Below are positions 7,786-16,024 of a stretch of 64,000 bases of DNA, piece by piece. The stretch comes from JBNJGB01 sp051747385 (GTDB lineage Bacteria; Myxococcota_A; UBA9042; PHBI01; JACKFB01): contig JBNJGB010000003.1 in assembly GCA_051747385.1 (NCBI GenBank), forward strand, positions 1 to 64,000, given 5' to 3'. Position 1 is the stretch's first letter. Each line of letters starts with the position of its first letter. The notes under the pieces are model-generated. The model was not told where the DNA came from, made no database searches, and saw nothing but the letters and a program-made list of their open reading frames with translations. The translations under genes were made by a program, and so were the position numbers.

Positions 7786-7812
7786 TGCCCGGCGGGTTCG
7801 GCCTGCTATCCT
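7785..7812 (+). promoter_or_regulatory. likely leaderless promoter of the flavoprotein operon
   Basis: TTGCCC (7785-7790), 16-base spacer and TATCCT (7807-7812). Only eight bases separate the -10 box from the GTG start at 7821, and no Shine-Dalgarno is visible, so transcription should start at or next to the start codon. Confidence 0.45.
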
Positions 7813-7820
7813 CCCGCCCC

Positions 7821-9428
7821 GTGACCCGACTGCCCCAAGCCGAGCTCATCGCGGGACTCGCCGACATCGTCGGCGCCGGTCGCGTGTCCACGGAGCTGAC
7901 GGATCTGCTGGCCTACTCGGGCGACTTCTGGCCCAAGCTCCAGATCTGGAAGATGGGGCAGGACGTGGAGCGCTATCCGCCCGACTGCGTCGTCTGGCCC
8001 GAGACCGAAGGCGAGGTGGCCGGCGTCCTGCGGTTCTGCGCCGACCAGCACATCCCCGTCGTCCCGTACGGCGGCGGCTCCGGCGTGTGCGGCGGGACCC
8101 TCCCGGTCCACGGCGGGGTCGTCGTGGACCTGAAGCGGATGCGGCGTGTGACGCACGTCGACGAGGCCTCCCTCACCGTGACGGCCGAGGGCGGCATCCT
8201 CGGCAGCCACCTCGAGGAGCGCCTGAACGCCGCGGGGACGACCCTGGGCCACTTCCCGTCGTCCATCATGTGCTCGACCCTCGGCGGGTGGCTGGCCACG
8301 CGCTCGGGCGGGCAGTTCTCGTCCCGCTACGGGAAGATCGAGGACATGGTCCTGTCGCTGCGCGTGGTGCTGCCCGACGGGAGCATCCTCGACACGGCCG
8401 ACCGGGACCAGGGCGAGCCGGACTGGACCCAGCTCGTCGTGGGCACGGAGGGGACGCTCGGCCTCATCACCAGCGCCACGATGAAGGTCCACGCGCTGCC
8501 GGAGGCGCGCCACCTGCGCGGCTACAAGTTCCACCACATGCGCGACGCCATGAAGGGCATGCGGATGGTCATGCAGGCGGGCCTCCGGCCCATGGTCCTG
8601 CGGCTGTACGATCCGTTCGACAGCATGATCGCCCTCGGCAAGGAGGGGGGTGGGCCGGATCCCGACGAGGAGGAGGCGAAGCTGGGGATGTTCAAGCGGG
8701 CGGGCGAGTGGCTGACCGGTCACCCGGTCTCGCTGCCCGGCGAGGAGTTCACCCGCAAGGCCGGCAGGGAGATCGGCCGGAAGGCCCTGGCGGCGGCTCT
8801 GTCCCTGCCCACGATGGTGAACGCGGTGGCCCACGCGGTGCCGTCGCCCTGCCTGCTCATCATCGGGTTCGAGGGTCCGGAGGAGAGCGTCCAGCGGCAG
8901 GCGTGGCGCGCTCGCCAGCTCCTGGCGGAGGAGGGCGGCGTGGACGCGGGCGCCGGGCCGGGCGAGGCGTGGCTGGACAAGCGCTACAAGGTGAGCTTCA
9001 AGGCGAGCCGCATCTACCAGGCCGGCGGATTCGTGGACACGATGGAGGTGGCGACGACCTGGGATCGCCTGGAGACCCTGTTCGAGGCGGTCCGGCGTGC
9101 CGTGAGCCCGTACGCCTTCGTGATGGCGCACTTCTCGCACGCCTACCGCGACGGCTGCAGCATCTACTTCACCTTCGCCGGATTCCGCCGCCAGCCCCAG
9201 CGCGCCGAGGCCCTGTACGATCGCATCTGGCGGACGGCCCTCGAGGCGGCCCAGCGCGCCGGCGGCGTCGCGAGCCATCACCACGGCGTCGGCCTCCTCA
9301 AGAAGCACGCGATGGTGGACGAGCACGGCGAGATGCTGCGCGTCTGGCGTGCCATGAAGGAGGTCGTGGACCCGGACGGCATCATGAACCCGGGCAAGCT
9401 CTTCCCGGACGGCGCGGGGGTGCCATGA
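7821..9428 (+). CDS. FAD-linked oxidase, alkyl-DHAP-synthase/GlcD-like
   Basis: 535 residues. A PCMH-type FAD-binding domain (about 50-230) carries VPYGGGSGVCGG (81-92) and a GTEGTLGLITSATMKVH segment. A FAD-oxidase C-terminal domain (about 290-530) has the HHHGVG motif (about 485) and the usual VDPDGIMNPGKLFP end. The triple-His motif and overall layout resemble alkylglycerone-phosphate synthase, which makes the ether bond of ether lipids. GlcD or D-lactate dehydrogenase are also possible, because the next genes encode a GlcE-like flavoprotein and a GlcF-like Fe-S protein. The GTG start at 7821 is chosen from the domain limit and the -10 box eight bases upstream. It overlaps the next gene by four bases. 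Confidence 0.8.
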   Translation: MTRLPQAELIAGLADIVGAGRVSTELTDLLAYSGDFWPKLQIWKMGQDVERYPPDCVVWPETEGEVAGVLRFCADQHIPVVPYGGGSGVCGGTLPVHGGVVVDLKRMRRVTHVDEASLTVTAEGGILGSHLEERLNAAGTTLGHFPSSIMCSTLGGWLATRSGGQFSSRYGKIEDMVLSLRVVLPDGSILDTADRDQGEPDWTQLVVGTEGTLGLITSATMKVHALPEARHLRGYKFHHMRDAMKGMRMVMQAGLRPMVLRLYDPFDSMIALGKEGGGPDPDEEEAKLGMFKRAGEWLTGHPVSLPGEEFTRKAGREIGRKALAAALSLPTMVNAVAHAVPSPCLLIIGFEGPEESVQRQAWRARQLLAEEGGVDAGAGPGEAWLDKRYKVSFKASRIYQAGGFVDTMEVATTWDRLETLFEAVRRAVSPYAFVMAHFSHAYRDGCSIYFTFAGFRRQPQRAEALYDRIWRTALEAAQRAGGVASHHHGVGLLKKHAMVDEHGEMLRVWRAMKEVVDPDGIMNPGKLFPDGAGVP

Positions 9429-10633
9429 CCTCGCAGACCATCCGGCCGGTGGGCGTGCTCGACGAGCTCCGGCGCATCGTGCCCACGGAGCAGATCGAGC
9501 CCCACTACGACATCGAGCAGAACCTCGGCGGGTCCTTCGCCGTCGAGCCGGCCTCCAAGAAGGAGCTGGTGGAGCTGCTCCAGTGGGCCAACGAGCGGGA
9601 GTGCGTGGTCTATACCCGGCACCCGCGCTCGGGGGACGCCGAGCGGTGCGGCCCGCGCCCGCGCATCTATCTGCGCGGCCGGCGCATGGCCCGGGTCCAG
9701 GACGTGGACATCGTCTCCGGGACGGTGACGGTGCAGTCGGGCATCGCCATGAGCGAGCTGCACAGGCTCCTGGAGGAGCGCGCCTTCACCACGGGCTTCC
9801 CGTCGCGTCCCTGGCGCAAGGGCTCCCTGGGGGCCGTTTTGTCCGCCAGCCTGGACGCGCACTGGGGCCCGCCCTACGGCACGATGGAGAATCAGGTGCT
9901 GTCCCTCGGCGTCGTGCTGCCGGACGGCACCCCGGTGGAGACGCGCCCGGCGCCCCGCAAGGCGGTGGGCCCCGACTTCGATCGGCTCTTCCTGGGCTCC
10001 CGCGGGCGCTTCGGCATCATCCACCAGGTGACCCTCCGCGTGTACCAGGCCTCCACGCGCCTGGTGCTCACCTACGCGGCGTCCGACCTGGCCGAGGCCC
10101 TCCGCGCCATCCGCCTGGGCTTCGAGCGGGGCCTGGATCCGCGCGCGGTGGAGATCCTGACGCCGGCCCCGGACCGGAGCTGGGGGCGCAAGCGGGTCGG
10201 CCTCACCGAGGATCACCCCGTGCTGGTGCTGGTGGAGCCGTGGGGCCGCCAGTCCGGCGTGAGCGGGCCGGCCCTGGACGAGCACATGGCGGAGGTCCTC
10301 CGCCGCCTGGAGCCGCCCGTGGGCTGGGACATCCACGAGGGCCTGCTGCCGCCGCCGCGCGAGTGGAAGGCGCCCGTCGTCGGCGTGCCCTGGGCCGCCC
10401 TGGAGGAGATGGCCCGCGACGTGGGCCGGGACATCCCGGCCGGCCTGTGGCTCGTGCGGATGAGCCGCCACGGCGCCTGGGTGAGCATCGCGGACAGCAT
10501 CCGGGGCGAGGCCGCGGATCGCGTGAGGCGGCACGTGGACGCCCAGCGCCCCCCGAGCCCGGGCCCGTGGGCTCCGCTGTGGCGGGCCATGAAGGAGAAG
10601 CTGGACCCCAAGGGTGTCCTCAACCCCGAGTGA
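9425..10633 (+). CDS. second FAD-binding protein, GlcE-like
   Basis: 402 residues, with a PCMH-type FAD-binding fold: a segment around VTVQSGIAMSELHRLLEE (about 100), GSRGRFGIIHQVTLRVY (about 190) and the closing LDPKGVLNPE. The N-terminal glycine loop typical of strong FAD binding is poorly conserved (TRHPRSGDAERCG), so FAD binding may be weak. The ATG at 9425 overlaps the preceding stop (ATGA), which suggests translational coupling. With the flanking flavoprotein and Fe-S protein it forms a GlcDEF-like oxidoreductase set. Whether the substrate is a hydroxy acid or a lipid glycerol-phosphate is unresolved. Confidence 0.72.
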   Translation: MTSQTIRPVGVLDELRRIVPTEQIEPHYDIEQNLGGSFAVEPASKKELVELLQWANERECVVYTRHPRSGDAERCGPRPRIYLRGRRMARVQDVDIVSGTVTVQSGIAMSELHRLLEERAFTTGFPSRPWRKGSLGAVLSASLDAHWGPPYGTMENQVLSLGVVLPDGTPVETRPAPRKAVGPDFDRLFLGSRGRFGIIHQVTLRVYQASTRLVLTYAASDLAEALRAIRLGFERGLDPRAVEILTPAPDRSWGRKRVGLTEDHPVLVLVEPWGRQSGVSGPALDEHMAEVLRRLEPPVGWDIHEGLLPPPREWKAPVVGVPWAALEEMARDVGRDIPAGLWLVRMSRHGAWVSIADSIRGEAADRVRRHVDAQRPPSPGPWAPLWRAMKEKLDPKGVLNPE

Positions 10634-10655
10634 CCCCCGTGCCCCAAGGGGAGCG

Positions 10656-11756
10656 ATGTCCGGTCTGGAGCGATACGACGAGGCGACCACGCTGTGCCTC
10701 TACTGCCCGAGCCTCTGCCACCACGCGTGCCCGGTGGCGCGGGTCGAGGGGCGCGACACGGTGACCCCCTGGGCGCTCATGAGCCTCGTGCACCACGTGG
10801 CCCACGGACAGGTGCGCCTGACCGGCGACGTGGCGGAGTCCTGGTATCACTGCACGGGCTGCCGGGCGTGCACGGAGGCCTGCGCCTGGGACAACGACGT
10901 GGAGGACGTCCTGGTGGCGGCGCGGCAGTACGCCGTGTCCCACGGCGCCCGGCCGTTCCCGACCGACTCCTTCCGGCACGACCAGGTGGCCGAGCACGAG
11001 TGGTGGCAGACCGGCCCGCGCTCGAAGGCCCGCTACAAGATGGAGCCGTCGGTGCTGCTCCTGCCGGGCCACCGCGACCTGCTGGAGGACTGCGGCGCCG
11101 TGGAGTCGCTCCTGGGCGTCTGCGAGCGCTTCGACGAGGACGAGCTGAGCACGGGCGACGCGTCCCACCTGGACGTGGGCTACGACCTGTGGGCCTCCGG
11201 GCAGCACCGGGAGTTCGTGGACCGGGCCCGGAAGGTCGGCCGCGCCCTCGAGCCGACCCGCCACGTGGTGGTCATGTCGCCGGAGGCCCTGTACACGCTC
11301 CGCGAGCTGTATCCGCGCTGCGGCGTGCACGTCGACGCGGAGCTCATGCACACGAGCGAGTTCATCCTGCCGTTTCTGGCCGGGGCCATCATCGAGCGCG
11401 TCGAGGGGCGGGTCGCCTTCCACGACTCCTGCCACCTGGCCCGGCACCTGGGGAGCATGGACGTGCCGCGCGAGCTGCTGCGCCGGGTGCTCGCCCAGCC
11501 GCTCGTCGAGCTCCAGGAGCGGGAGCGGAACACCGTGTGCTGCGGGGGGACGGGCTGCCTGCCCATCACCGCCCCGGAGACGGCCGGCGCCATGGCGCGC
11601 CAGGTCGTGGAGCTCGCTCTGGAGGCCGGGGCCGATCGCCTGGTCACCTTCGCGCCGGAGTGCGTGTGCCTCCTGCGCGAGGCCGCCGGGGACGACCTGC
11701 GCGTCGACGACGCCATCCTCCTGGTGGACGAGGCGGTGAGCCGTGACGAGACCTGA
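10656..11756 (+). CDS. Fe-S oxidoreductase with two 4Fe-4S motifs and CCG domain
   Basis: 366 residues. Two cysteine motifs near the N-terminus (CLYCPSLCHHACP, about 14-26; CTGCRACTEAC, about 67-77) should bind 4Fe-4S clusters. A CCG-type region follows with DSCHLARHLG, CCGGTGCLP and PECVCLL, as in GlcF, LutA/LldE and heterodisulfide-reductase-like electron carriers. It probably takes electrons from the upstream flavoproteins and passes them to the membrane quinone pool. The ATG at 10656 follows GGGGAG. The end overlaps the lipid kinase by 14 bases. Confidence 0.8.
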   Translation: MSGLERYDEATTLCLYCPSLCHHACPVARVEGRDTVTPWALMSLVHHVAHGQVRLTGDVAESWYHCTGCRACTEACAWDNDVEDVLVAARQYAVSHGARPFPTDSFRHDQVAEHEWWQTGPRSKARYKMEPSVLLLPGHRDLLEDCGAVESLLGVCERFDEDELSTGDASHLDVGYDLWASGQHREFVDRARKVGRALEPTRHVVVMSPEALYTLRELYPRCGVHVDAELMHTSEFILPFLAGAIIERVEGRVAFHDSCHLARHLGSMDVPRELLRRVLAQPLVELQERERNTVCCGGTGCLPITAPETAGAMARQVVELALEAGADRLVTFAPECVCLLREAAGDDLRVDDAILLVDEAVSRDET

Positions 11757-12696
11757 GGCGCCGACGCCCCGGACCCTCGTCGTCGTCAACGAGCGGGCGG
11801 GCGGCGGGGCGATGCACGACGTGTTCCGCCGCGTGGAGCACAGGCTCCTCGACCGCATCGGGGACTTCGGCGTGGCGTTCACGGACTACGCGGGCCACGC
11901 CACGGAGCTGGCGCGGGAGGCCCTGGACGACGGCGTGCAGCGGATCGTCGTCGCCGGCGGCGACGGCACCGTCCACGAGGTGGTGAACGGCTGGCTGGAC
12001 GACGAGGGGCGGCCCCGGCGCGACGACGCCGTCCTGGGGCTGCTCCCGGGCGGCACCGGCGGGGACCTCCGGAAGAGCCTCGACATCCCGGACATGGACG
12101 GCGCCCTGGTGGCGCTGACCTCCGGGCGGACCCGCACGCTCGACGTGGGGCGGCTGACCTATCACCGCGTGGACGAGGACGCGGAGGCCACCCGCTGGTT
12201 CGTGAACATCGTCAGCTTCGGGCTGGGCGGCGAGGTGGTCCGCCAGGTGCAGGGCTGGCCGGCGCTGACGGGGCGCTTCGCCTACGCCGCGGCCGGGGCC
12301 AAGGTCCTGTGGGGCTGGAGGAATCCGCAGGTCCGGCTGGAGATCGAGGGCGCCGGGGAGCACTTCGAGTGGGACGGCCGCGTCGTGCTCGGCGCCGTCG
12401 CCAACGGCCGCTTCTTCGGGGGCGGCATGGAGATCGCCCCGGACGCGGAGCCCGACGACGGCGTCTTCGACGTGACCGTGCTGGGGGACCTGCGGCGGCG
12501 GGACATGCTGCCGCTCCTCGGCCGGATCTACGGGGGGCGACACGTCGGCCACCCGAAGGTGCAGGTCCACCAGGCCACGCGGGTGGTCGCGGACAGCGAC
12601 GACACCGTCTACCTGGACGTGGACGGGGAGCCCCTGGGGCGCCTGCCGGCCACGTTCGAGATCGTCCCGGGCGCGCTGCGGGTGGCCGTGCCTTGA
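11743..12696 (+). CDS. diacylglycerol/sphingosine-kinase-family lipid kinase
   Basis: 317 residues. A DAGK catalytic domain shows the nucleotide-binding motif AGGDGTVHEVVNG (about 70) and LLPGGTGGDLRKSLDI (about 105), followed by the beta-sandwich part (NIVSFGLGGEVVRQVQG) and a C-terminal VYLDVDGEPLGRLPATFEIVPGALRV. The family phosphorylates diacylglycerol or related lipids at the inner membrane. The GTG at 11743 lies inside the end of the Fe-S gene, which implies coupling. A lipid kinase in this operon supports a lipid role, perhaps ether lipids, for the flavoproteins (inference). Confidence 0.85.
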   Translation: MTRPEAPTPRTLVVVNERAGGGAMHDVFRRVEHRLLDRIGDFGVAFTDYAGHATELAREALDDGVQRIVVAGGDGTVHEVVNGWLDDEGRPRRDDAVLGLLPGGTGGDLRKSLDIPDMDGALVALTSGRTRTLDVGRLTYHRVDEDAEATRWFVNIVSFGLGGEVVRQVQGWPALTGRFAYAAAGAKVLWGWRNPQVRLEIEGAGEHFEWDGRVVLGAVANGRFFGGGMEIAPDAEPDDGVFDVTVLGDLRRRDMLPLLGRIYGGRHVGHPKVQVHQATRVVADSDDTVYLDVDGEPLGRLPATFEIVPGALRVAVP

Positions 12697-12733
12697 GGGG
12701 CGGGACGCGCACCAGGACCCGGCGCGGGACGAC

Positions 12734-15379
12734 GTGAGCGCCGCGAGGGCCAACCGTGCGCGGGCGCGGAGCGGCGGGATCCGCGCGGTCGTGGGCGGCC
12801 TTTGGTGGGCGGCGCTGTCGGGCGTCCTCACCTTCGTGGCGTTTCCGTTCCGGGCCGTGCCGGACTCCGGCTTCTGGCCCCTCGCCTGGGTGTGCCTGGT
12901 GCCGCTCCTGTGGGCGCTGCGCGACGCCGGGCCCAGGCGGGCGTTCTTCTACGGCTGGCTGGCCGGCGTCGTCACCAACATGGGCGGCTTCTGGTGGATC
13001 GTGGAGGTCCTGCGGGACTTCGGCCACCTGCCCCCGGCGGTCGCCTGGCCCCTGACCGTCCTGAACGCCACCTACCAGGGCTTGCAGCTCGGGCTGTTCG
13101 CCCTGGTCCTCGCCTGGCTCCAGCCGCGAGGCGGCGGCCTGCCCGGCGTGGGTACCATCGCGGGCGCCTTCACGGCCCTCGAGTACGTCTTCCCCATGAT
13201 CTTCCCGTGGTACCTGGGGAACAGCCAGAACCCGTTCCCGCCCGTCACCCAGATCGCCGACGTGCTGGGCAACGCGGGGGTGACCTTCACCCTGGTCCTG
13301 GCGAACGCCGTGATCCTCCGCGTGCTGGAGGCGGTGGTGGCCCGCGAGCGACTGCGGCGGGTCCAGAGCGTCCTGGGACTGCTCGTCGTGGCCGGCGTGC
13401 TGCTCTACGGGCTGATCCGCATCCCGCAGGTGGACGCCGCGGTGGAGGAGGCGCCGGAGATGACGGTGGGGATGGTCGAGGCCGACATCGGCATCTGGGA
13501 GAAGGAGGCGAGGGGCCTCGAACCCCGGGAGCAGGCCCTGACGCTCCACGCCAACCTCCTGAAGCACCAGCGCATGTCCATGGACCTGACCGAGCGCGGG
13601 GCCGATCTCGTCGTCTGGCCGGAGTCCAGCTACTTCCCGCTGAGCGACGTGTTCGGCAAGCGCCTGGACGCGTTCGCGGCCGGCGTGGGGCCCCGCGGGA
13701 GCCTCGCGCTGTGGCGGGACCTCCGGGAGGAGGGCTTCCAGTGGACCGTCGGACCGTCGCTGGGCGAGGGGGCCGGGATGCTCCGGGCGGTGGTCGCGCC
13801 GCGCGAGGACGCCGTCGTGGCCGTCGGAGACGGTGGACGGGTGGTCCTCTGGGATGGTCACCAGACCGAGCAGATCCCCATCCCGGCTGTCCCCGGGGGG
13901 GCGCAGCCCGACCTCCACGCCGTGGCCGCCACCCCGGCGCCGGGCTATCGGCCCCACGCCGACGGCGCCCCCCTGGTCGTGTGGGCGGCGGGCGAGCACG
14001 GCGCCCTGTATCGGGGCGACACCTCCCGCCTGCGGGCCGTGGCCCACGACGGGGAGGGGACCCTCCGCGCCCTGGCGTTGTCCGGACCGCGGCGCGGCGT
14101 CGCAGTCGGCGACGAGGGGACGCTGCTGGTCCTGGGGGAGGGGAGCGCGCGGCGGGTCGACCTGCCCACGGACGCCGACCTCCACGGCGCCTGGGCCGCG
14201 ACCCGGGACCTGGACTTCGTGGCGGTCGGGCAGGGCGGGACCGTCGTGAGGACCGCCGCCGACGGCTGGACGGAGGACCCGACGCCGACCGGCGCGACCC
14301 TGCGCGACGTGGCCGGCCGGGATCGGGAGGCCGTGTGGATCGTGGGCGACGAGGGCACCGTGCTGCGGAGCGACGGCCCGGGGCGTTGGGCTCGCGAGGC
14401 GTTCCCGGAGCGGGTGGACCTGGTGTCCGTGGCCGTGGCTCCGCGCGGGGAGATCCTCGCGTCGGACGCCCGCGGCGGCCTGTGGGTGCGGGGCGGGGAC
14501 GGCGGTTGGTCCCGCCAGGAGGCGCCCGGAATCGGCCCGCTGTCGGACCTGGCGGGCCTGCCGTGGACGCGCATGCGGCCCATCCCGCGGGACGCGCGCT
14601 ACCTCTACCAGAGCCCGCTTCCCCCGCCGGAGCCGTCGGAGTTCCTGGCGGCTCCGCAGCCCGAGATGACCCTGCCGGAGGCCGATCGGGGCGCCGTGCA
14701 GCGGGGCTTCACGGCTCCGGTGGTCTTCGGGGCCATCACCTGGGAGCGCCGCACGCCGGGGGATCCGGACAGCCGCAGGCTGCTGTACAACACCGCCGTC
14801 CTGCTGGACGAGACGGGCCGCGTCGTCGGCATGTACGACAAGGTGTATCTCCTGGTGTTCGGCGAGTACATCCCGTTTGGAGACACCTTCCCCGTCTTCT
14901 ACGAGTGGATCCCCGAGTCGAGCCGCTTCGAGGCGGGCCACGAGGTGAAGGTCTTCGACTGGGACGGCAAGCGGGTCGGCGTGATGGTCTGCTACGAGGA
15001 CATCCTGCCGGAGTTCGCCAACCGCCTGGCGGCGCGGGATCCCCAGCTCCTCCTCAACCTCACCAACGACGCCTGGTTCGGGCGGACGAGCGAGCCCTAT
15101 CTCCACCTGGCGCTGTCCCGGATGCGGAGCGTGGAGTCGCGCCGGACCCTCCTCCGCTCGACGAACACCGGCGTCTCCGCCGTCATCGACCCCGTGGGGC
15201 GCCTGGTGGAGCAGACCGACCTGGACGAGCCGGACACCGTGCTGGCGACGGTGCCGCTCATGACCATGGACACCCTGTACGGCCGCGTCGGCGACCTGTT
15301 CGCCCAGGTCCTGCTGGCCTGGGTGACGGCCCTGGTGGTCATCCGGCGGCTGTGGGGGCGACGCAGGAGCCGAGCATGA
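12734..15379 (+). CDS. lnt: apolipoprotein N-acyltransferase with large beta-propeller-like insert
   Basis: 881 residues, against about 500 for ordinary Lnt. The N-terminal membrane domain (about 20-235) and nitrilase-type catalytic domain are present. Glu is in WPESSY (about 297), Lys in YDKVYLLVFGEYIPFG (about 702) and Cys in VMVCYEDILPEF (about 753), so the Glu-Lys-Cys triad is intact. Between the Glu strand and GAITWE (about 300-665) lies an extra region of repeated blades (VAVGDGGRVVLWDG, VAVGDEGTLLVLG, VAVGQGGTVVRTA, WIVGDEGTVLRS) that looks like a YCF48/WD-type propeller. Lnt N-acylates lipoproteins at the inner membrane; the insert should face the periplasm. Start GTG at 12734. The end overlaps the methyltransferase by ATGA. 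Confidence 0.87.
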   Translation: MSAARANRARARSGGIRAVVGGLWWAALSGVLTFVAFPFRAVPDSGFWPLAWVCLVPLLWALRDAGPRRAFFYGWLAGVVTNMGGFWWIVEVLRDFGHLPPAVAWPLTVLNATYQGLQLGLFALVLAWLQPRGGGLPGVGTIAGAFTALEYVFPMIFPWYLGNSQNPFPPVTQIADVLGNAGVTFTLVLANAVILRVLEAVVARERLRRVQSVLGLLVVAGVLLYGLIRIPQVDAAVEEAPEMTVGMVEADIGIWEKEARGLEPREQALTLHANLLKHQRMSMDLTERGADLVVWPESSYFPLSDVFGKRLDAFAAGVGPRGSLALWRDLREEGFQWTVGPSLGEGAGMLRAVVAPREDAVVAVGDGGRVVLWDGHQTEQIPIPAVPGGAQPDLHAVAATPAPGYRPHADGAPLVVWAAGEHGALYRGDTSRLRAVAHDGEGTLRALALSGPRRGVAVGDEGTLLVLGEGSARRVDLPTDADLHGAWAATRDLDFVAVGQGGTVVRTAADGWTEDPTPTGATLRDVAGRDREAVWIVGDEGTVLRSDGPGRWAREAFPERVDLVSVAVAPRGEILASDARGGLWVRGGDGGWSRQEAPGIGPLSDLAGLPWTRMRPIPRDARYLYQSPLPPPEPSEFLAAPQPEMTLPEADRGAVQRGFTAPVVFGAITWERRTPGDPDSRRLLYNTAVLLDETGRVVGMYDKVYLLVFGEYIPFGDTFPVFYEWIPESSRFEAGHEVKVFDWDGKRVGVMVCYEDILPEFANRLAARDPQLLLNLTNDAWFGRTSEPYLHLALSRMRSVESRRTLLRSTNTGVSAVIDPVGRLVEQTDLDEPDTVLATVPLMTMDTLYGRVGDLFAQVLLAWVTALVVIRRLWGRRRSRA

Positions 15380-16011
15380 AGCGACTGGTCCCCGAGGACG
15401 TCGAACGATACGCGGCGGAGCACACCTCGCCGGTGCCGGAGATCTACGAGAGGCTGCGCCGGGAGACGCTGGAGCGCACGGAGGCGCCGCAGATGCAGGT
15501 GGGCCCGCTGGAGGGGCGCTTCCTCAAGCTCATGGCGCAGCTCACGGGCGCACGGCGGGCGGTGGAGATCGGGACCTTCACCGGGTACTCGGCCCTGTCC
15601 ATCGCCGAGGGCATGGCGGAGGACGGCCACCTGATCGCCTGCGACATCGATCCGGACACGGCGGCCATCGCGCAGCGCTATTTCGACGAGGCGCCCTGGG
15701 GACGCCGCATCGAGCTTCGCCTGGGTCCGGCCATCGAGACGCTGGAGGGGGTGGCGGCGCCGCTGGACCTGGCGTTCATCGACGCGGATAAAACAAGTTA
15801 CATCGCGTACTGGGAAGCGCTGGTGCCCAAGATGCGGCCCGGCGGCATCATCCTCGCCGACAACGTCCTGTGGAGCGGGCGGGCCCTCGCCCCGGAGGGA
15901 GAGTCCGATCGCGCCATCGCGGCGTTCAACGAGCACGTCCAGGCCGACGACCGGGTGGAGCACGTGCTGGTGACGCTGCGGGACGGAGTCACGGTCGCCC
16001 GGAAGCGCTGA
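15376..16011 (+). CDS. SAM-dependent O-methyltransferase (CCoAOMT-like)
   Basis: 211 residues, the normal family length. SAM-binding motif I is VEIGTFTGYSALSIAEG (about 57-73), followed by the acidic DIDPDTA and the metal-ligand/catalytic segment LAFIDADKTSYIAYWEAL (about 133), then GGIILADNVLWSG. These are the marks of the cation-dependent catechol/caffeoyl-CoA O-methyltransferase family. The substrate is unknown. The ATG at 15376 overlaps the lnt stop, so it is probably co-translated as the last gene of the lipid operon, although no functional link to Lnt is obvious. Confidence 0.87.
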   Translation: MKRLVPEDVERYAAEHTSPVPEIYERLRRETLERTEAPQMQVGPLEGRFLKLMAQLTGARRAVEIGTFTGYSALSIAEGMAEDGHLIACDIDPDTAAIAQRYFDEAPWGRRIELRLGPAIETLEGVAAPLDLAFIDADKTSYIAYWEALVPKMRPGGIILADNVLWSGRALAPEGESDRAIAAFNEHVQADDRVEHVLVTLRDGVTVARKR

Positions 16012-16024
16012 GAAGGAGACTCGA

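Noticed and set aside
12212..15106. 964-codon minus-strand open frame antisense to lnt
   Set aside because: Low-complexity composition, no motif, and full overlap with the well-supported Lnt gene.
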